From Arthrobacter_B citreus (GTDB taxonomy: Bacteria; Actinomycetota; Actinomycetes; Actinomycetales; Micrococcaceae): DNA of 64,000 bases. The notes under the pieces are model-generated. The model saw nothing but the letters and a program-made list of their open reading frames with translations, was not told the origin of the DNA and did no database searches. Below, in pieces: positions 8,310 through 16,474 of the stretch. Every line of letters starts with the position of its first letter. Within the stretch, counting starts at the first letter, position 1. Location of the stretch: NCBI RefSeq assembly GCF_042429235.1, contig NZ_JBHMBA010000002.1, one strand, 5' to 3'. The position numbers were made by a program, and so were the translations under genes.

Positions 8310-8891
8310 ATGGAGCCGCAGGTCTACCCCCGCGGGGTTAAGCTGGGGGTGGACGTCGGCCTGGTCCGGGTGGGCCTGGCGGTGAGCGATCCGGACGGCA
8401 TGCTGGCCATGCCGGTGAAGACGCTCAAACGCGACGCCAAAAAGAACAGCGACATTCGGGTCCTCGTCCGCGAGGCTGCCGACCGCAGCGCTGTCCAGAT
8501 CTTTGTCGGCCTGCCCCGCAGCATGCGGGGCACCGAAACCGCCTCCACGCAGATGGCGCGGGACTACGCGCAGTTGCTGGCGGAAGAGCTGGAGCGCGGC
8601 GGCAGCGGCATTCCCGTTACCCTCGTGGATGAGCGTCTCACCACTGTGAGCGCCCACCGCTCCCTGCATGAGGCTGGCTTGAACAGCAAAGATCATCGTA
8701 GAGTGGTGGATCAAGCAGCTGCTGTCGCTATTTTGCAGCACGCTATTGACATGCAGCGTTCACTTGGACGCGATGTGGGGGAGCCAGTCACATCGTGCCG
8801 GCAGGATCGCCAGACAGGCGACCGGCCGGCCCCGACACAGGAGTCAATCATTTCCCAGGACAATAAGCGCGGAAACGGGGCCGCGCTGTGA
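8310..8891 (+). CDS. ruvX: Holliday junction resolvase-like / pre-16S rRNA nuclease RuvX (YqgF)
   Basis: A 193-residue RNase H-fold nuclease of the YqgF/RuvX family, which in E. coli trims the 5' end of 16S rRNA. Motifs: LGVDVGLVRVGLAVSD near residue 12 (first catalytic Asp), FVGLPRSMRGTET near 67, LVDERLTTVSAHRSL near 107 and KDHRRVVDQAAAVAILQ near 127 with the late catalytic Asp. The start is ATG 8310, one base after alaS; a longer frame runs upstream into alaS but has no family sequence. About 40 C-terminal residues after the fold are low-complexity and poorly conserved. The last four bases overlap mltG (GTGA). Confidence 0.93.
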   Translation: MEPQVYPRGVKLGVDVGLVRVGLAVSDPDGMLAMPVKTLKRDAKKNSDIRVLVREAADRSAVQIFVGLPRSMRGTETASTQMARDYAQLLAEELERGGSGIPVTLVDERLTTVSAHRSLHEAGLNSKDHRRVVDQAAAVAILQHAIDMQRSLGRDVGEPVTSCRQDRQTGDRPAPTQESIISQDNKRGNGAAL

Positions 8892-10117
8892 GCCACAGGT
8901 ATCCGGACTATCCTCCGATGGGGGCCGAACCGGACTATGAGCCGAGCGCCCACCACGGAACGGGTTACGGCCCTGACGACAATCCGCCGGTGGAAGAGTT
9001 CTTCGACGAAGAACAGGACACCCGCCGCAGCCGGCGTCCCACCCGGGAAAAGCAGCGCCGCCGGCGCCGCCGGACCATTGTAATGCTTGTCGTCCTCGTG
9101 TTCTTCGCGGGAGTGGTTTTTGGCCTCACCCTGTTCCTTCGTGACCTGCTGGGCATGAACGAAATCAAGGATTATGAGGGAGCCGGGACGGGAAGCGTCA
9201 GCTTTACCGTGGCCGAAGGTGACGGACCGATGGTGATCGGCACCAAACTGGAGACGGCGGACATCGTCGCGACGTCCAAGGAGTTCGTCAACACGTTCGC
9301 TGAGGAGTCCGCCGGACGGGAAATCCAGCCCGGATCCTACGAAATGAAGCAGCAGATGTCGTCCTCGGCTGCCCTGGACGCGCTGCTGGGCGAAGAGGGC
9401 ACCGCGGTGCACTACGCCGCCATCGCCCGCGACCTGCGTCAGAACGAAGTGTTCGACATCCTCACCGAGTCGACCGGGATTCCGCGGACCGAATTCGAGG
9501 CCCTCGCCCAGAACCCCGCGGCCTTCGGCCTGCCGCCGGCGGCCGTGAGCCTCGAAGGCTACCTGCACCCGGGCGAATACCGCTTCCCGCTGGAGCAGGA
9601 CGCCACCTCCATCGTGACGGAAATGGTGGACAACACCTTCGCCACGCTCGAGGATGCCGGAATCACTGACCCGGCCGAGCAGTACCGCATCCTGACCAAG
9701 GCCAGCATCATCCAGGCCGAGGCCGGCGAAGCGGACTACGCCACGGTGGCCGGTTCCATCCAGAACCGCCTGCGGGCCGACAACGTGGAAACCAGCGGAC
9801 TGATCCAGTCCGACGCCACGGTGACGTACGGACTGAACCGCAAGAGCTACGACCTGACGCCGGAGGAAAAGGCGGACAAGTCCAACCCCTACAACACCTA
9901 CGCCAACCCCGGGCTGCCGGTGGGGCCGATTGGTTCCCCCAGCAAGGAAGCCATTGACGCGGCCGCCAATCCCGCCGATGTGCCGTACTACTACTGGGTG
10001 ACGGTGAACCTGGACACCGGCCAGACCGAGTTCTCCAGCACGCTGGCCGAGCACGCAAAGTACGTGCTCCAGTACCAGGAGTGGTGTGGCACGCAGGAGC
10101 CGGGAAGGTGCGGGTAG
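8888..10117 (+). CDS. mltG: Endolytic murein transglycosylase MltG
   Basis: A 409-residue YceG/MltG-family protein that cuts nascent glycan strands and is thought to end their elongation. A proline- and acid-rich cytoplasmic N-terminus leads to an Arg-rich stop (residues 49-63) and a single membrane helix (about 64-87), then an extracytoplasmic LysM-like region and catalytic domain. The family marks are LEGYLHPGEYRFP near residue 221, ASIIQAEAG near 272 with the invariant glutamate, SDATVTYGL near 313 and NPYNTYANPGLPVGPIGSP near 335. GTG 8888 overlaps the ruvX stop by four bases, implying translational coupling. aroE starts immediately after its stop codon. Confidence 0.95.
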   Translation: MSHRYPDYPPMGAEPDYEPSAHHGTGYGPDDNPPVEEFFDEEQDTRRSRRPTREKQRRRRRRTIVMLVVLVFFAGVVFGLTLFLRDLLGMNEIKDYEGAGTGSVSFTVAEGDGPMVIGTKLETADIVATSKEFVNTFAEESAGREIQPGSYEMKQQMSSSAALDALLGEEGTAVHYAAIARDLRQNEVFDILTESTGIPRTEFEALAQNPAAFGLPPAAVSLEGYLHPGEYRFPLEQDATSIVTEMVDNTFATLEDAGITDPAEQYRILTKASIIQAEAGEADYATVAGSIQNRLRADNVETSGLIQSDATVTYGLNRKSYDLTPEEKADKSNPYNTYANPGLPVGPIGSPSKEAIDAAANPADVPYYYWVTVNLDTGQTEFSSTLAEHAKYVLQYQEWCGTQEPGRCG

Positions 10118-11014
10118 TTGACGGCTGGTTCCCTGCGGGCGGCAGTGCTGGGACACCCGATCGGCCATTCCAAGTCACCGCTGCTCCACCGGGCGGCGTA
10201 CGACTACCTCGGCTTCGACTGTGCCTATGAGCGCATCGACGTTCCCGAAGCGGACGCGGCGGCTTTTGCCGCGTCCCTCCGGGAACCGGACAACGGGGAG
10301 CCCCGCTGGGCCGGACTGTCCGTGACCATGCCCCTGAAGGCAGCCCTGCTCCCGGCCATGGACCACCTGACCTCCACAGCCGCGGACCTGGGGGTCCTGA
10401 ACACGGTCACCTTCGACTACACAAGCGCCGGCGTTGTCCTCACCGGCCACAACACCGACGTCGCTGGCATCGTCAACGCCCTGCGCCACGCCGGCGTGCG
10501 GGGCAATCCGCGCGTGGTGATCCTTGGGGCCGGCGGCACGGCCTGCGCCGCCGTCGCAGCGGCGGGCGGCCTCGACCCCGTCTCCGTCTCGGTCTGTGCG
10601 CGCCGGTTCACCGCTGGTCCGGGCGGAATTCCACCAGTGGCCGAGGTTGGCCGGCGGACCGGAAACAAAGTTCAGCTGCGCCCCTGGGAGAATGCCGCGG
10701 CCGCATGCGCGGCGGCCGACGTCGTCATCTCCACGCTGCCCCCTCACGGCGCCGACGCCCTGGCCGACCAGCTGGCCCAGGCGCCGAACACGGCAGCGGG
10801 AGCCGGCGCCGTCCTGCTGGATGTCGCGTATGACCCGTGGCCAAGCCGGATTGCCGGCGTCTGGGAGGACCATGGCGGACTTATTGTTCCCGGGCTGGAA
10901 ATGCTGCTTTACCAGGCGGTGGAGCAGGTGCGCCTGTTTGCCGGGGAGAAATTCCGTGACGAGTTGTCCGTCACAAACGTGATGTGTGACGCAGTGGGGG
11001 CGCCGCGGCGCTGA
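10118..11014 (+). CDS. aroE: Shikimate dehydrogenase
   Basis: A 298-residue shikimate dehydrogenase (3-dehydroshikimate to shikimate with NADPH). Substrate-binding motifs are GHPIGHSKSPLLH near residue 13 and SVTMPLK near 66 with the catalytic Lys; the catalytic Asp is in NTDVAGI near 112, and the nucleotide loop is ILGAGGTA near 134. C-terminal PGLEMLLYQAVEQVRLF is typical. The start is TTG 10118, directly after the mltG stop, with GGGAAGGTG ten bases upstream; no in-frame ATG or GTG is as good. It is followed by aroC after 32 bases, within an aroE-C-K-B chain. Confidence 0.95.
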   Translation: MTAGSLRAAVLGHPIGHSKSPLLHRAAYDYLGFDCAYERIDVPEADAAAFAASLREPDNGEPRWAGLSVTMPLKAALLPAMDHLTSTAADLGVLNTVTFDYTSAGVVLTGHNTDVAGIVNALRHAGVRGNPRVVILGAGGTACAAVAAAGGLDPVSVSVCARRFTAGPGGIPPVAEVGRRTGNKVQLRPWENAAAACAAADVVISTLPPHGADALADQLAQAPNTAAGAGAVLLDVAYDPWPSRIAGVWEDHGGLIVPGLEMLLYQAVEQVRLFAGEKFRDELSVTNVMCDAVGAPRR

Positions 11015-11046
11015 AGGCGCGGACCGGACATGGCAGTATTGAAACC

Positions 11047-12261
11047 ATGTTGCGTTGGTTGACCGCCGGTGAGTCCCATGGGCCTGCACTGGTAGGAATA
11101 GTTGAGGGCGTCCCCGCGGGCGTCGAAGTGAACACTGCCCTGATCCAGGAGGCACTTGCCCGCCGGCGGCTTGGCTACGGACGCGGCGCGAGGATGAAGT
11201 TCGAACAGGACGAAGTCCGCATCCTCGGCGGCGTCCGGCACGGACTCACCCAGGGTGGACCCGTGGCCATCGAGGTGGGCAACACCGAATGGCCCAAGTG
11301 GCAGCAGGTCATGTCGCCGGACCCGGTGGACCCGTCGCTGCTCGCGGAATCCGCACGCAATGCCCCGCTGACCCGCCCCCGTCCCGGACATGCGGACTTC
11401 ACCGGAATGCAGAAGTACGGTTTCGACGAAGCCCGCCCCGTCCTGGAGCGTGCCAGCGCGCGGGAAACCGCGGCCCGCGTGGCGCTGGGAGCCGTGGCAG
11501 CTGCGTTCCTGAAGTCCCTGGGCATTTCCCTGGTCTCGCACACCGTGAGCATTGCCGGTGTCGGCACCCCCGAAGGTTCCGCGGTTCCGGGTGCCGGCGA
11601 CGTCGCCGCCCTCGACGCAGATCCCATGCGCTGTTTCAACGCAGATGTTTCCGCCGCCATGGTCGCCGAGGTGGACGCCGCCCACAAGGACGGCGAGACC
11701 CTGGGCGGCGTCGTCGAAGTGGTGGCCTACGGGCTGCCGCCGGGACTGGGCAGCTACACCCACTGGGACCGCCGCCTCGATGCGCGGATCGCGGGAGCGC
11801 TGATGGGGATCCAGGCCATCAAGGGCGTCGAAATCGGTGACGGGTTCCTCACCGCGGCTCGCCGCGGCTCAGCCGCACACGACGAAATCCTGCAGGATGC
11901 CGACGGCCGCGTGGTCCGCTCCGGAAACCGCGCCGGGGGCATCGAGGGCGGCATGAGCATCGGCGAGGTCCTGCGGGTCCGCGCCGCCATGAAACCCATT
12001 GCCACCGTTCCGCACGCCCTGCAGACGGTTGACGTCAGCACCGGCGAGCCGGCCCGCGCCCATCACCAGCGCTCCGATGTCTGTGCGGTGCCCGCCGCCG
12101 GCGTGGTGGCCGAGGCAATGGTCGCCCTCGTGCTGGCCGAGGCCGTCACTGAGAAGTTCGGCGGCGATTCCGTGGCCGAAACGGCACGTAACCTGCGGTC
12201 CTACCTGGAGAACATCCCGGGCGCCCTCGAATCGGCTGGCACCAGTGCCGCCACAGACTGA
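11047..12261 (+). CDS. aroC: Chorismate synthase
   Basis: A 404-residue chorismate synthase that makes chorismate from EPSP with reduced FMN. Family blocks: LTAGESHGPALVGIVEGVPAG at the N-terminus, RRRLGYGRGARMKFEQDEV near residue 39, RPGHADFTGMQKY near 113, ERASARETAARVALGAVA near 138, and the C-terminal signature around HHQRSDVCAVPAAGVVAEAM near 339. Length is normal for actinobacteria. ATG 11047 has only a weak ribosome-binding site. The gene is followed by aroK, which starts inside the last 17 bases of aroC. Confidence 0.97.
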   Translation: MLRWLTAGESHGPALVGIVEGVPAGVEVNTALIQEALARRRLGYGRGARMKFEQDEVRILGGVRHGLTQGGPVAIEVGNTEWPKWQQVMSPDPVDPSLLAESARNAPLTRPRPGHADFTGMQKYGFDEARPVLERASARETAARVALGAVAAAFLKSLGISLVSHTVSIAGVGTPEGSAVPGAGDVAALDADPMRCFNADVSAAMVAEVDAAHKDGETLGGVVEVVAYGLPPGLGSYTHWDRRLDARIAGALMGIQAIKGVEIGDGFLTAARRGSAAHDEILQDADGRVVRSGNRAGGIEGGMSIGEVLRVRAAMKPIATVPHALQTVDVSTGEPARAHHQRSDVCAVPAAGVVAEAMVALVLAEAVTEKFGGDSVAETARNLRSYLENIPGALESAGTSAATD

Positions 12262-12778
12262 GCAGCCCTTCCGGCACATTGTCCTGATCGGCTTCATGGC
12301 GGCCGGGAAGTCGGTGGTGGGACGCGAGTTCGCGTCCCGCCGCCAGCTGAAGTTCACCGATACCGACCACCTCATCGTGGAGCGCCACGGACCCATCTCC
12401 GAGCTCTTCGCAGCACGCGGGGAATGCTATTTCCGGGAGCTTGAAGCACGCGCCGTCGCCGGCGCACTGGCCGAAAAATCCCAGACGGTGATTTCCCTGG
12501 GCGGCGGCGCCGTGCTGGACACCGGCACCCAGCAGCTGCTGCGGTCCCGCGCCACAGTGGTTTTCCTGGACACCGACCTGGAAACCGTGCTGCCCCGCAT
12601 CGTGCGGTCGGGCCACCGCCCACTGCTGGCCGGCGACCCCGGGCGCCGCTGGCAGGAGCTGGCGAAGGCCCGGCGCCCCGTCTACGAATCCCTGGCCGAC
12701 ATCACCATTGACACCAGGGGCCTTACCGTCCCAGCCATCATTGACCGGCTGACGACCATCCTCAACGAAGGAGCTTAA
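12245..12778 (+). CDS. aroK: Shikimate kinase
   Basis: A 177-residue P-loop kinase that phosphorylates shikimate at the 3-OH. It has Walker A GFMAAGKS near residue 15, the shikimate-binding FTDTDHLIVERHG near 37, GECYFRELE near 58, SLGGGAVLD near 82 and the lid region SGHRPLLAG near 121. I chose GTG 12245, which gives the standard length and overlaps aroC by 17 bases; the frame is open further upstream but only as the shadow of aroC. The ribosome-binding site is weak, so translation is probably coupled to aroC. aroB begins four bases downstream. Confidence 0.93.
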   Translation: MPPQTEQPFRHIVLIGFMAAGKSVVGREFASRRQLKFTDTDHLIVERHGPISELFAARGECYFRELEARAVAGALAEKSQTVISLGGGAVLDTGTQQLLRSRATVVFLDTDLETVLPRIVRSGHRPLLAGDPGRRWQELAKARRPVYESLADITIDTRGLTVPAIIDRLTTILNEGA

Positions 12779-12782
12779 CCAC

Positions 12783-13904
12783 ATGGCCTCCGATCCCACC
12801 GTCATCCCGGTGACCGGCGAAAGCCCCGCAAGTAATTACGACGTCGTCATCGGCAACGGGCTGCTGGACCGCCTTCCCGCCATGCTGGGGGAGCGGGTGC
12901 GGCGGGTCCTGGTGATCCACCCCCGTGCGCTCCGCGCCACCGGGGACACCGTCCGCGACGAGCTCGCCGCCACGGGACTCTCCGCCGTAACGGCTGAGAT
13001 CCCGGACGCCGAGGAAGGCAAGCACATCCAGGTGGCCTCCTTCTGCTGGCAGGTCCTGGGCCAGAACGACTTCACCCGCTCCGACGCCATCGTGGCAGTG
13101 GGCGGCGGAGCGGTCACTGACCTGGCCGGTTTCGTGGCGGCCACGTGGCTGCGCGGGATCAAGGTGGTGCACATTCCCACCTCGCTGCTGGGAATGGTGG
13201 ATGCGGCCGTTGGCGGCAAGACCGGCATCAACACCGCCGAGGGCAAGAACCTCGTGGGAGCCTTCCATCCGCCGGCCGGTGTGCTGGCCGACCTTGACGC
13301 GTTGGGAACGCTGCCCAAGAACGAGCTGCTCAGCGGCATGGCCGAGGTCATCAAGTGCGGCTTTATTGCTGATCCCGCCATCCTGGACCTGGTCGAAGCA
13401 AACCCGGAGGCCGTGGGCGACGGCGCGTCCGACGTCGTGCGTGAACTGGTGGAACGCTCCATCGCGGTGAAGGCCGAGGTGGTCTCCGCCGATCTGCGCG
13501 AAGCCGGCCGCCGGGAATTCCTGAACTACGGGCACACCCTGGGCCACTCCATCGAGCTGGCTGAGCGTTACCAGTGGCGCCATGGCGCGGCGGTGTCCGT
13601 GGGCCTGGTGTTCGCCGCCGAACTCGGCCGGATGGTTGGCCGGCTCGACGACGCCACGGCGGACCGGCACAAGGAAATCCTCACCTCGCTGGGCCTGCCG
13701 GTGACCTACCGCAAGGACCGCTGGTCAGCGCTGCTGGACGGCATGCGGCGGGACAAGAAATCCCGTGGTGACCTGCTGCGATTCGTGGTCCTGGACGGGC
13801 TGGCCAAGCCTTCGATGCTGGAGGTTCCGGACACGTCGCTGCTCTTTGCGGCCTACCAGGAGATTGCCTCCGAGCCGCAGGGCGGGATCCGGCTCAGCCT
13901 GTAG
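12783..13904 (+). CDS. aroB: 3-dehydroquinate synthase
   Basis: A 373-residue zinc- and NAD-dependent dehydroquinate synthase, the second shikimate-pathway step (DAHP to dehydroquinate). Motifs: GGGAVTDLAGFVAATWLRG near residue 108, KTGINTAEGKNLVGAFHPP near 146, MAEVIKCGFI near 187 and the metal-binding NYGHTLGHSIE near 250. The ATG at 12783 is four bases after aroK, and GGAG overlaps the end of aroK. It is the last aro gene of the chain; a promoter-like box follows before efp. Confidence 0.97.
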   Translation: MASDPTVIPVTGESPASNYDVVIGNGLLDRLPAMLGERVRRVLVIHPRALRATGDTVRDELAATGLSAVTAEIPDAEEGKHIQVASFCWQVLGQNDFTRSDAIVAVGGGAVTDLAGFVAATWLRGIKVVHIPTSLLGMVDAAVGGKTGINTAEGKNLVGAFHPPAGVLADLDALGTLPKNELLSGMAEVIKCGFIADPAILDLVEANPEAVGDGASDVVRELVERSIAVKAEVVSADLREAGRREFLNYGHTLGHSIELAERYQWRHGAAVSVGLVFAAELGRMVGRLDDATADRHKEILTSLGLPVTYRKDRWSALLDGMRRDKKSRGDLLRFVVLDGLAKPSMLEVPDTSLLFAAYQEIASEPQGGIRLSL

Positions 13905-13918
13905 CTGCTCGAAGCAGG

Positions 13919-13924
13919 TAGAAT
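13919..13924 (+). promoter_or_regulatory. Candidate -10 box for efp-nusB
   Basis: TAGAAT at 13919-13924 lies 48 bases before the efp start, directly after a small dyad CTGCT-CGA-AGCAG (13905-13917). A good -35 box is not evident. The leader contains GAAAGAGAAA, a plausible ribosome-binding site. Confidence 0.4.
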
Positions 13925-13972
13925 GGTCGACGGACTTAAAACGAAACCAGGCGAATCAACGAAAGAGAAACT

Positions 13973-14536
13973 GTGGCGACGACCAACGACATCAAGAACG
14001 GCACCGTGCTGAAGCTTGAAGGCAACCTTTGGAGCATCATCGAGTTCCAGCACGTGAAGCCGGGCAAGGGTGGTGCGTTTGTTCGGACCAAGATGCGCAA
14101 CGTGCGTTCGGGCAAGGTTGTCGATAAGACGTTCAACGCCGGCATCAAGATCGAAACTGCCAGCGTTGACCGCCGTGATTACCAGTACCTGTACCAGGAC
14201 GGCGACGACTACGTCTTCATGGACACCTCCGATTACGATCAGCTGACCGTACCGGGCACCATCGTGGGCGAGAACGCCAACTTCATGCTGGAATCCACGA
14301 TGGTGACGATCGCCATCCACGAGGGTTCCCCGCTGTACATTGAGCTTCCGCCGTCCGTGGTCCTGGAAATCACGTACACCGAGCCGGGCCTGCAGGGCGA
14401 CCGCTCCACCGGCGGCACCAAGCCCGCCACCGTGGAGACCGGCTACGAGATCCAGGTTCCCCTGTTCCTGGAACAGGGCACCAAGGTCAAGGTGGATACC
14501 CGCACCGGCGATTATTTGGGACGCGTTAACGAGTGA
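13973..14536 (+). CDS. efp: Elongation factor P
   Basis: A 187-residue EF-P, the tRNA-shaped factor that relieves ribosome stalling at polyproline stretches. It has the N-terminal KOW-like domain with the loop HVKPGKGGAFVRTKMRNVR near residue 24, whose tip lysine is the site modified in several bacteria, then two OB domains ending with TGYEIQVPLFLEQGTKVKVDTRTGDYLGR. No modification enzyme is encoded nearby. GTG 13973 follows GAAAGAGAAA. The last four bases overlap nusB. Confidence 0.97.
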   Translation: MATTNDIKNGTVLKLEGNLWSIIEFQHVKPGKGGAFVRTKMRNVRSGKVVDKTFNAGIKIETASVDRRDYQYLYQDGDDYVFMDTSDYDQLTVPGTIVGENANFMLESTMVTIAIHEGSPLYIELPPSVVLEITYTEPGLQGDRSTGGTKPATVETGYEIQVPLFLEQGTKVKVDTRTGDYLGRVNE

Positions 14537-14943
14537 GTGCACGCACTAAGGCCCGGACCCGGGCACTGGAAGTTCTGTTTGAAGCTGAGCAGCGTTCAGC
14601 ATCGGCCTTTGACATGCTCAAGGCACGCCGGGAACAGACCGATCAGACGATCAACCCCTACACCCTTGAACTGGTGGAGGGTGTGGTTTCCATGCAGGAA
14701 ACCATCGACGAGTTCCTGGGCACCTATTCCCAGGGCTGGCCGCTGGAACGCATGCCGTCAGTGGACCGCATCATCCTGCGGATCGGCACCTGGGAACTGC
14801 TGTACAACGACGACGTCCCGGACAAGGTGGCGATCAGCGAAGCGGTTGAGCTCGCCAAGACCCTGTCCACCGACGAGTCGCCGTCGTTCGTGAACGGGCT
14901 GCTGAGCCGGCTCCACCAGCTCAAGCCGTCACTGCTGGCCTGA
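14533..14943 (+). CDS. nusB: Transcription antitermination factor NusB
   Basis: A 136-residue all-helical RNA-binding protein that, with NusE (S10), binds boxA RNA to promote rRNA antitermination. Typical sequence: ARTKARTRALEVLFEAEQR at the N-terminus, DRIILRIGTWELLY near residue 77 and VAISEAVELAKTLSTDESPSFVNGLL near 97. GTG 14533 overlaps the efp stop by four bases, so translation is probably coupled. A strong terminator follows. Confidence 0.96.
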   Translation: MSARTKARTRALEVLFEAEQRSASAFDMLKARREQTDQTINPYTLELVEGVVSMQETIDEFLGTYSQGWPLERMPSVDRIILRIGTWELLYNDDVPDKVAISEAVELAKTLSTDESPSFVNGLLSRLHQLKPSLLA

Positions 14944-14970
14944 GCGTTCCGGCCGGACCGTTTTGACCTG

Positions 14971-15011
14971 AACCCGTCCGGGGACATTCACGTGTCCCCG
15001 GACGGGTTTTT
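14971..15011. terminator. Bidirectional terminator between nusB and the PrsW-like gene
   Basis: A perfect 16-bp stem, AACCCGTCCGGGGACA (14971-14986) against TGTCCCCGGACGGGTT (14993-15008), is followed by TTT on the plus strand. It sits between two convergent genes and can serve both. Confidence 0.92.
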
Positions 15012-15017
15012 GCGTTG

Positions 15018-16262
15018 TCAGTAGCCGCCCGCCCGTGCCAGCATCGCGGTGCGCGTGTGCGTGAGCTCCTGAAGCAGCCGCTGCTCGGCGGCCTGGTTTG
15101 CCGGAAGATTCCGGCCGGCCGCGATCTGCTGGCGGGTCAGCGCAAGCCTGGTGGCTTCCCGGATGAAGCTCTTCATGGTGCTGCGGGCGCCAAACCGTCC
15201 CGCCCAGGCCATGGCCTGGTGGCGCCCGGCGCGGGTGGAAAGCATGAGCACCTCCGCCGGGGTGAACCATCCGGCAGCGGCGTATTCGCCCAGCCGCTGC
15301 CGGGTCAGCCGCTGTTCGGCACGGCGCAGCAGGATCACGCCGGTCACGGCCAGCGCAAACAACGGCACCTGCAGCAGGAAATAGAACAGGAAGAAGCTGC
15401 CCTCCACCAGTGCGGTTCCGCCGTTCCAGAACATGTGTCCCAGGACGGCCGCGGCCAGACCCAGCAGGAAGCCGGCCGTGATGCGCAGTGCGCCTCCCCG
15501 CCGGACGGCCAGGCCCAGCCCCACTCCGATCGCGGAGGTGAACAGCACATGGGCGAAGGGGGAGAACAGGCCCCGGAGGACAAAGACGAAACCCAGCTCC
15601 GCACCGAGTCCGCCGCCGGAAATCAGGGCCGAACCGAAGTACAGGATGTTCTCGGTAAAGGCGAAACCCGCGGCCACGGTGCCGGCATAGACAATCCCGT
15701 CCACCGGCCCGTCAAAGTGGCTGCGCCGCACGAACACCAGGAGCAGGACCCCAAGCCCCTTTGCTGTTTCCTCGACCAGCGGCGCTTCCAGGACCGGCCC
15801 CACAAACTCCGGGGGCACCCCGGGAAACAGGTTGTACAGGACTGCCGCCACATAGGGTCCGGCGAGCAGCGTGATGCCCACCGAGATGCCGGCCCCCCAC
15901 AGGAACGCAAAGAGAAGCGCCGAGCGGGGTTCGGGTTCCCAGCGGTCCACCCAGCTCAGCCCCAGGATGCAGATGCCCAGCGGCACGAGCGCCAGGATCC
16001 CGCAGAGCAGGAAAGCAACCGTTCCCAGCCGCGACCACAGGAACCACGCCACCAGCAGCAGGGCGACGGTGGAGCCGGCGATCAGCAGCACGGTTCCCGC
16101 CGTCCCGGTTCGTCCGCGTGGCTGGGCTGAGAACAGCGGCTGGACCGGGGCCGGACCGTGTCCGGGCGGCTGCAGCCGGGCTGGACCGGGCGCCGCACCA
16201 TGGGGAGTCCGGGGAAGGGCCCCGTTCCGGCCGGCAGTGTTGTCGTGGAAGGGTCCGCTCAT
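15018..16262 (-). CDS. PrsW family intramembrane metalloprotease
   Basis: A 414-residue polytopic membrane protein with a proline/glycine-rich cytosolic N-terminus of about 50 residues, roughly eight membrane helices, and a basic C-terminal tail. It has the PrsW/RCE1-like (CPBP-related) metalloprotease marks: EETAKG near residue 169, GFAFTENILYF near 203 and two later in-membrane histidines, in FAHVLFTS near 237 and LGHMFWNG near 275. In Bacillus, PrsW cuts an anti-sigma factor; the target here is unknown and no anti-sigma gene is adjacent. I favour ATG 16262; a GTG at 16319 would add 19 residues. It is convergent with nusB and divergent from pyrR. Confidence 0.85.
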   Translation of the reverse strand: MSGPFHDNTAGRNGALPRTPHGAAPGPARLQPPGHGPAPVQPLFSAQPRGRTGTAGTVLLIAGSTVALLLVAWFLWSRLGTVAFLLCGILALVPLGICILGLSWVDRWEPEPRSALLFAFLWGAGISVGITLLAGPYVAAVLYNLFPGVPPEFVGPVLEAPLVEETAKGLGVLLLVFVRRSHFDGPVDGIVYAGTVAAGFAFTENILYFGSALISGGGLGAELGFVFVLRGLFSPFAHVLFTSAIGVGLGLAVRRGGALRITAGFLLGLAAAVLGHMFWNGGTALVEGSFFLFYFLLQVPLFALAVTGVILLRRAEQRLTRQRLGEYAAAGWFTPAEVLMLSTRAGRHQAMAWAGRFGARSTMKSFIREATRLALTRQQIAAGRNLPANQAAEQRLLQELTHTRTAMLARAGGY

Positions 16263-16410
16263 GAGGTTGGGCCTGTCATAGGGCAACCCTATGAGGAAAA
16301 AGCCGCCCCGGCCCCGCACCCGGCCGCACTGGGGATGAAATGGGCCAAGCTCTCCCTGTGGCCGCTCCGCCGCCTCACGTCACAGAAGCTGTCCGGCGCC
16401 GGTGCTGTGG

Positions 16411-16416
16411 TAGCTT
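16411..16416 (+). promoter_or_regulatory. Candidate -10 box of the pyr operon
   Basis: TAGCTT at 16411-16416 in the 212-base gap upstream of pyrR would start a leader of about 50 bases that contains the PyrR-type RNA site. The -35 region is poor, so this placement is tentative. Confidence 0.3.
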
Positions 16417-16442
16417 GAAAACGCATTCACCCTTTAAATTCC

Positions 16443-16466
16443 GTCCTGTGAGGCGGGGAAGGAGGA
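16443..16466 (+). promoter_or_regulatory. PyrR-binding-loop-like element overlapping the pyrR ribosome-binding site
   Basis: GTCCTGTGAGGC (16443-16454) followed by GGGGAAGGAGG closely resembles the PyrR-binding loop consensus (UCC-NGNGAGG-...-AAGG) known from Bacillus attenuators and from the leader of Mycobacterium smegmatis pyrR, where PyrR represses translation. Here GAAGGAGGAGG is also the Shine-Dalgarno of pyrR (ATG 16475), so UMP-bound PyrR would block ribosomes. No terminator hairpin is present, favouring translational rather than transcriptional control. Confidence 0.65.
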
Positions 16467-16474
16467 GGCAGAAT

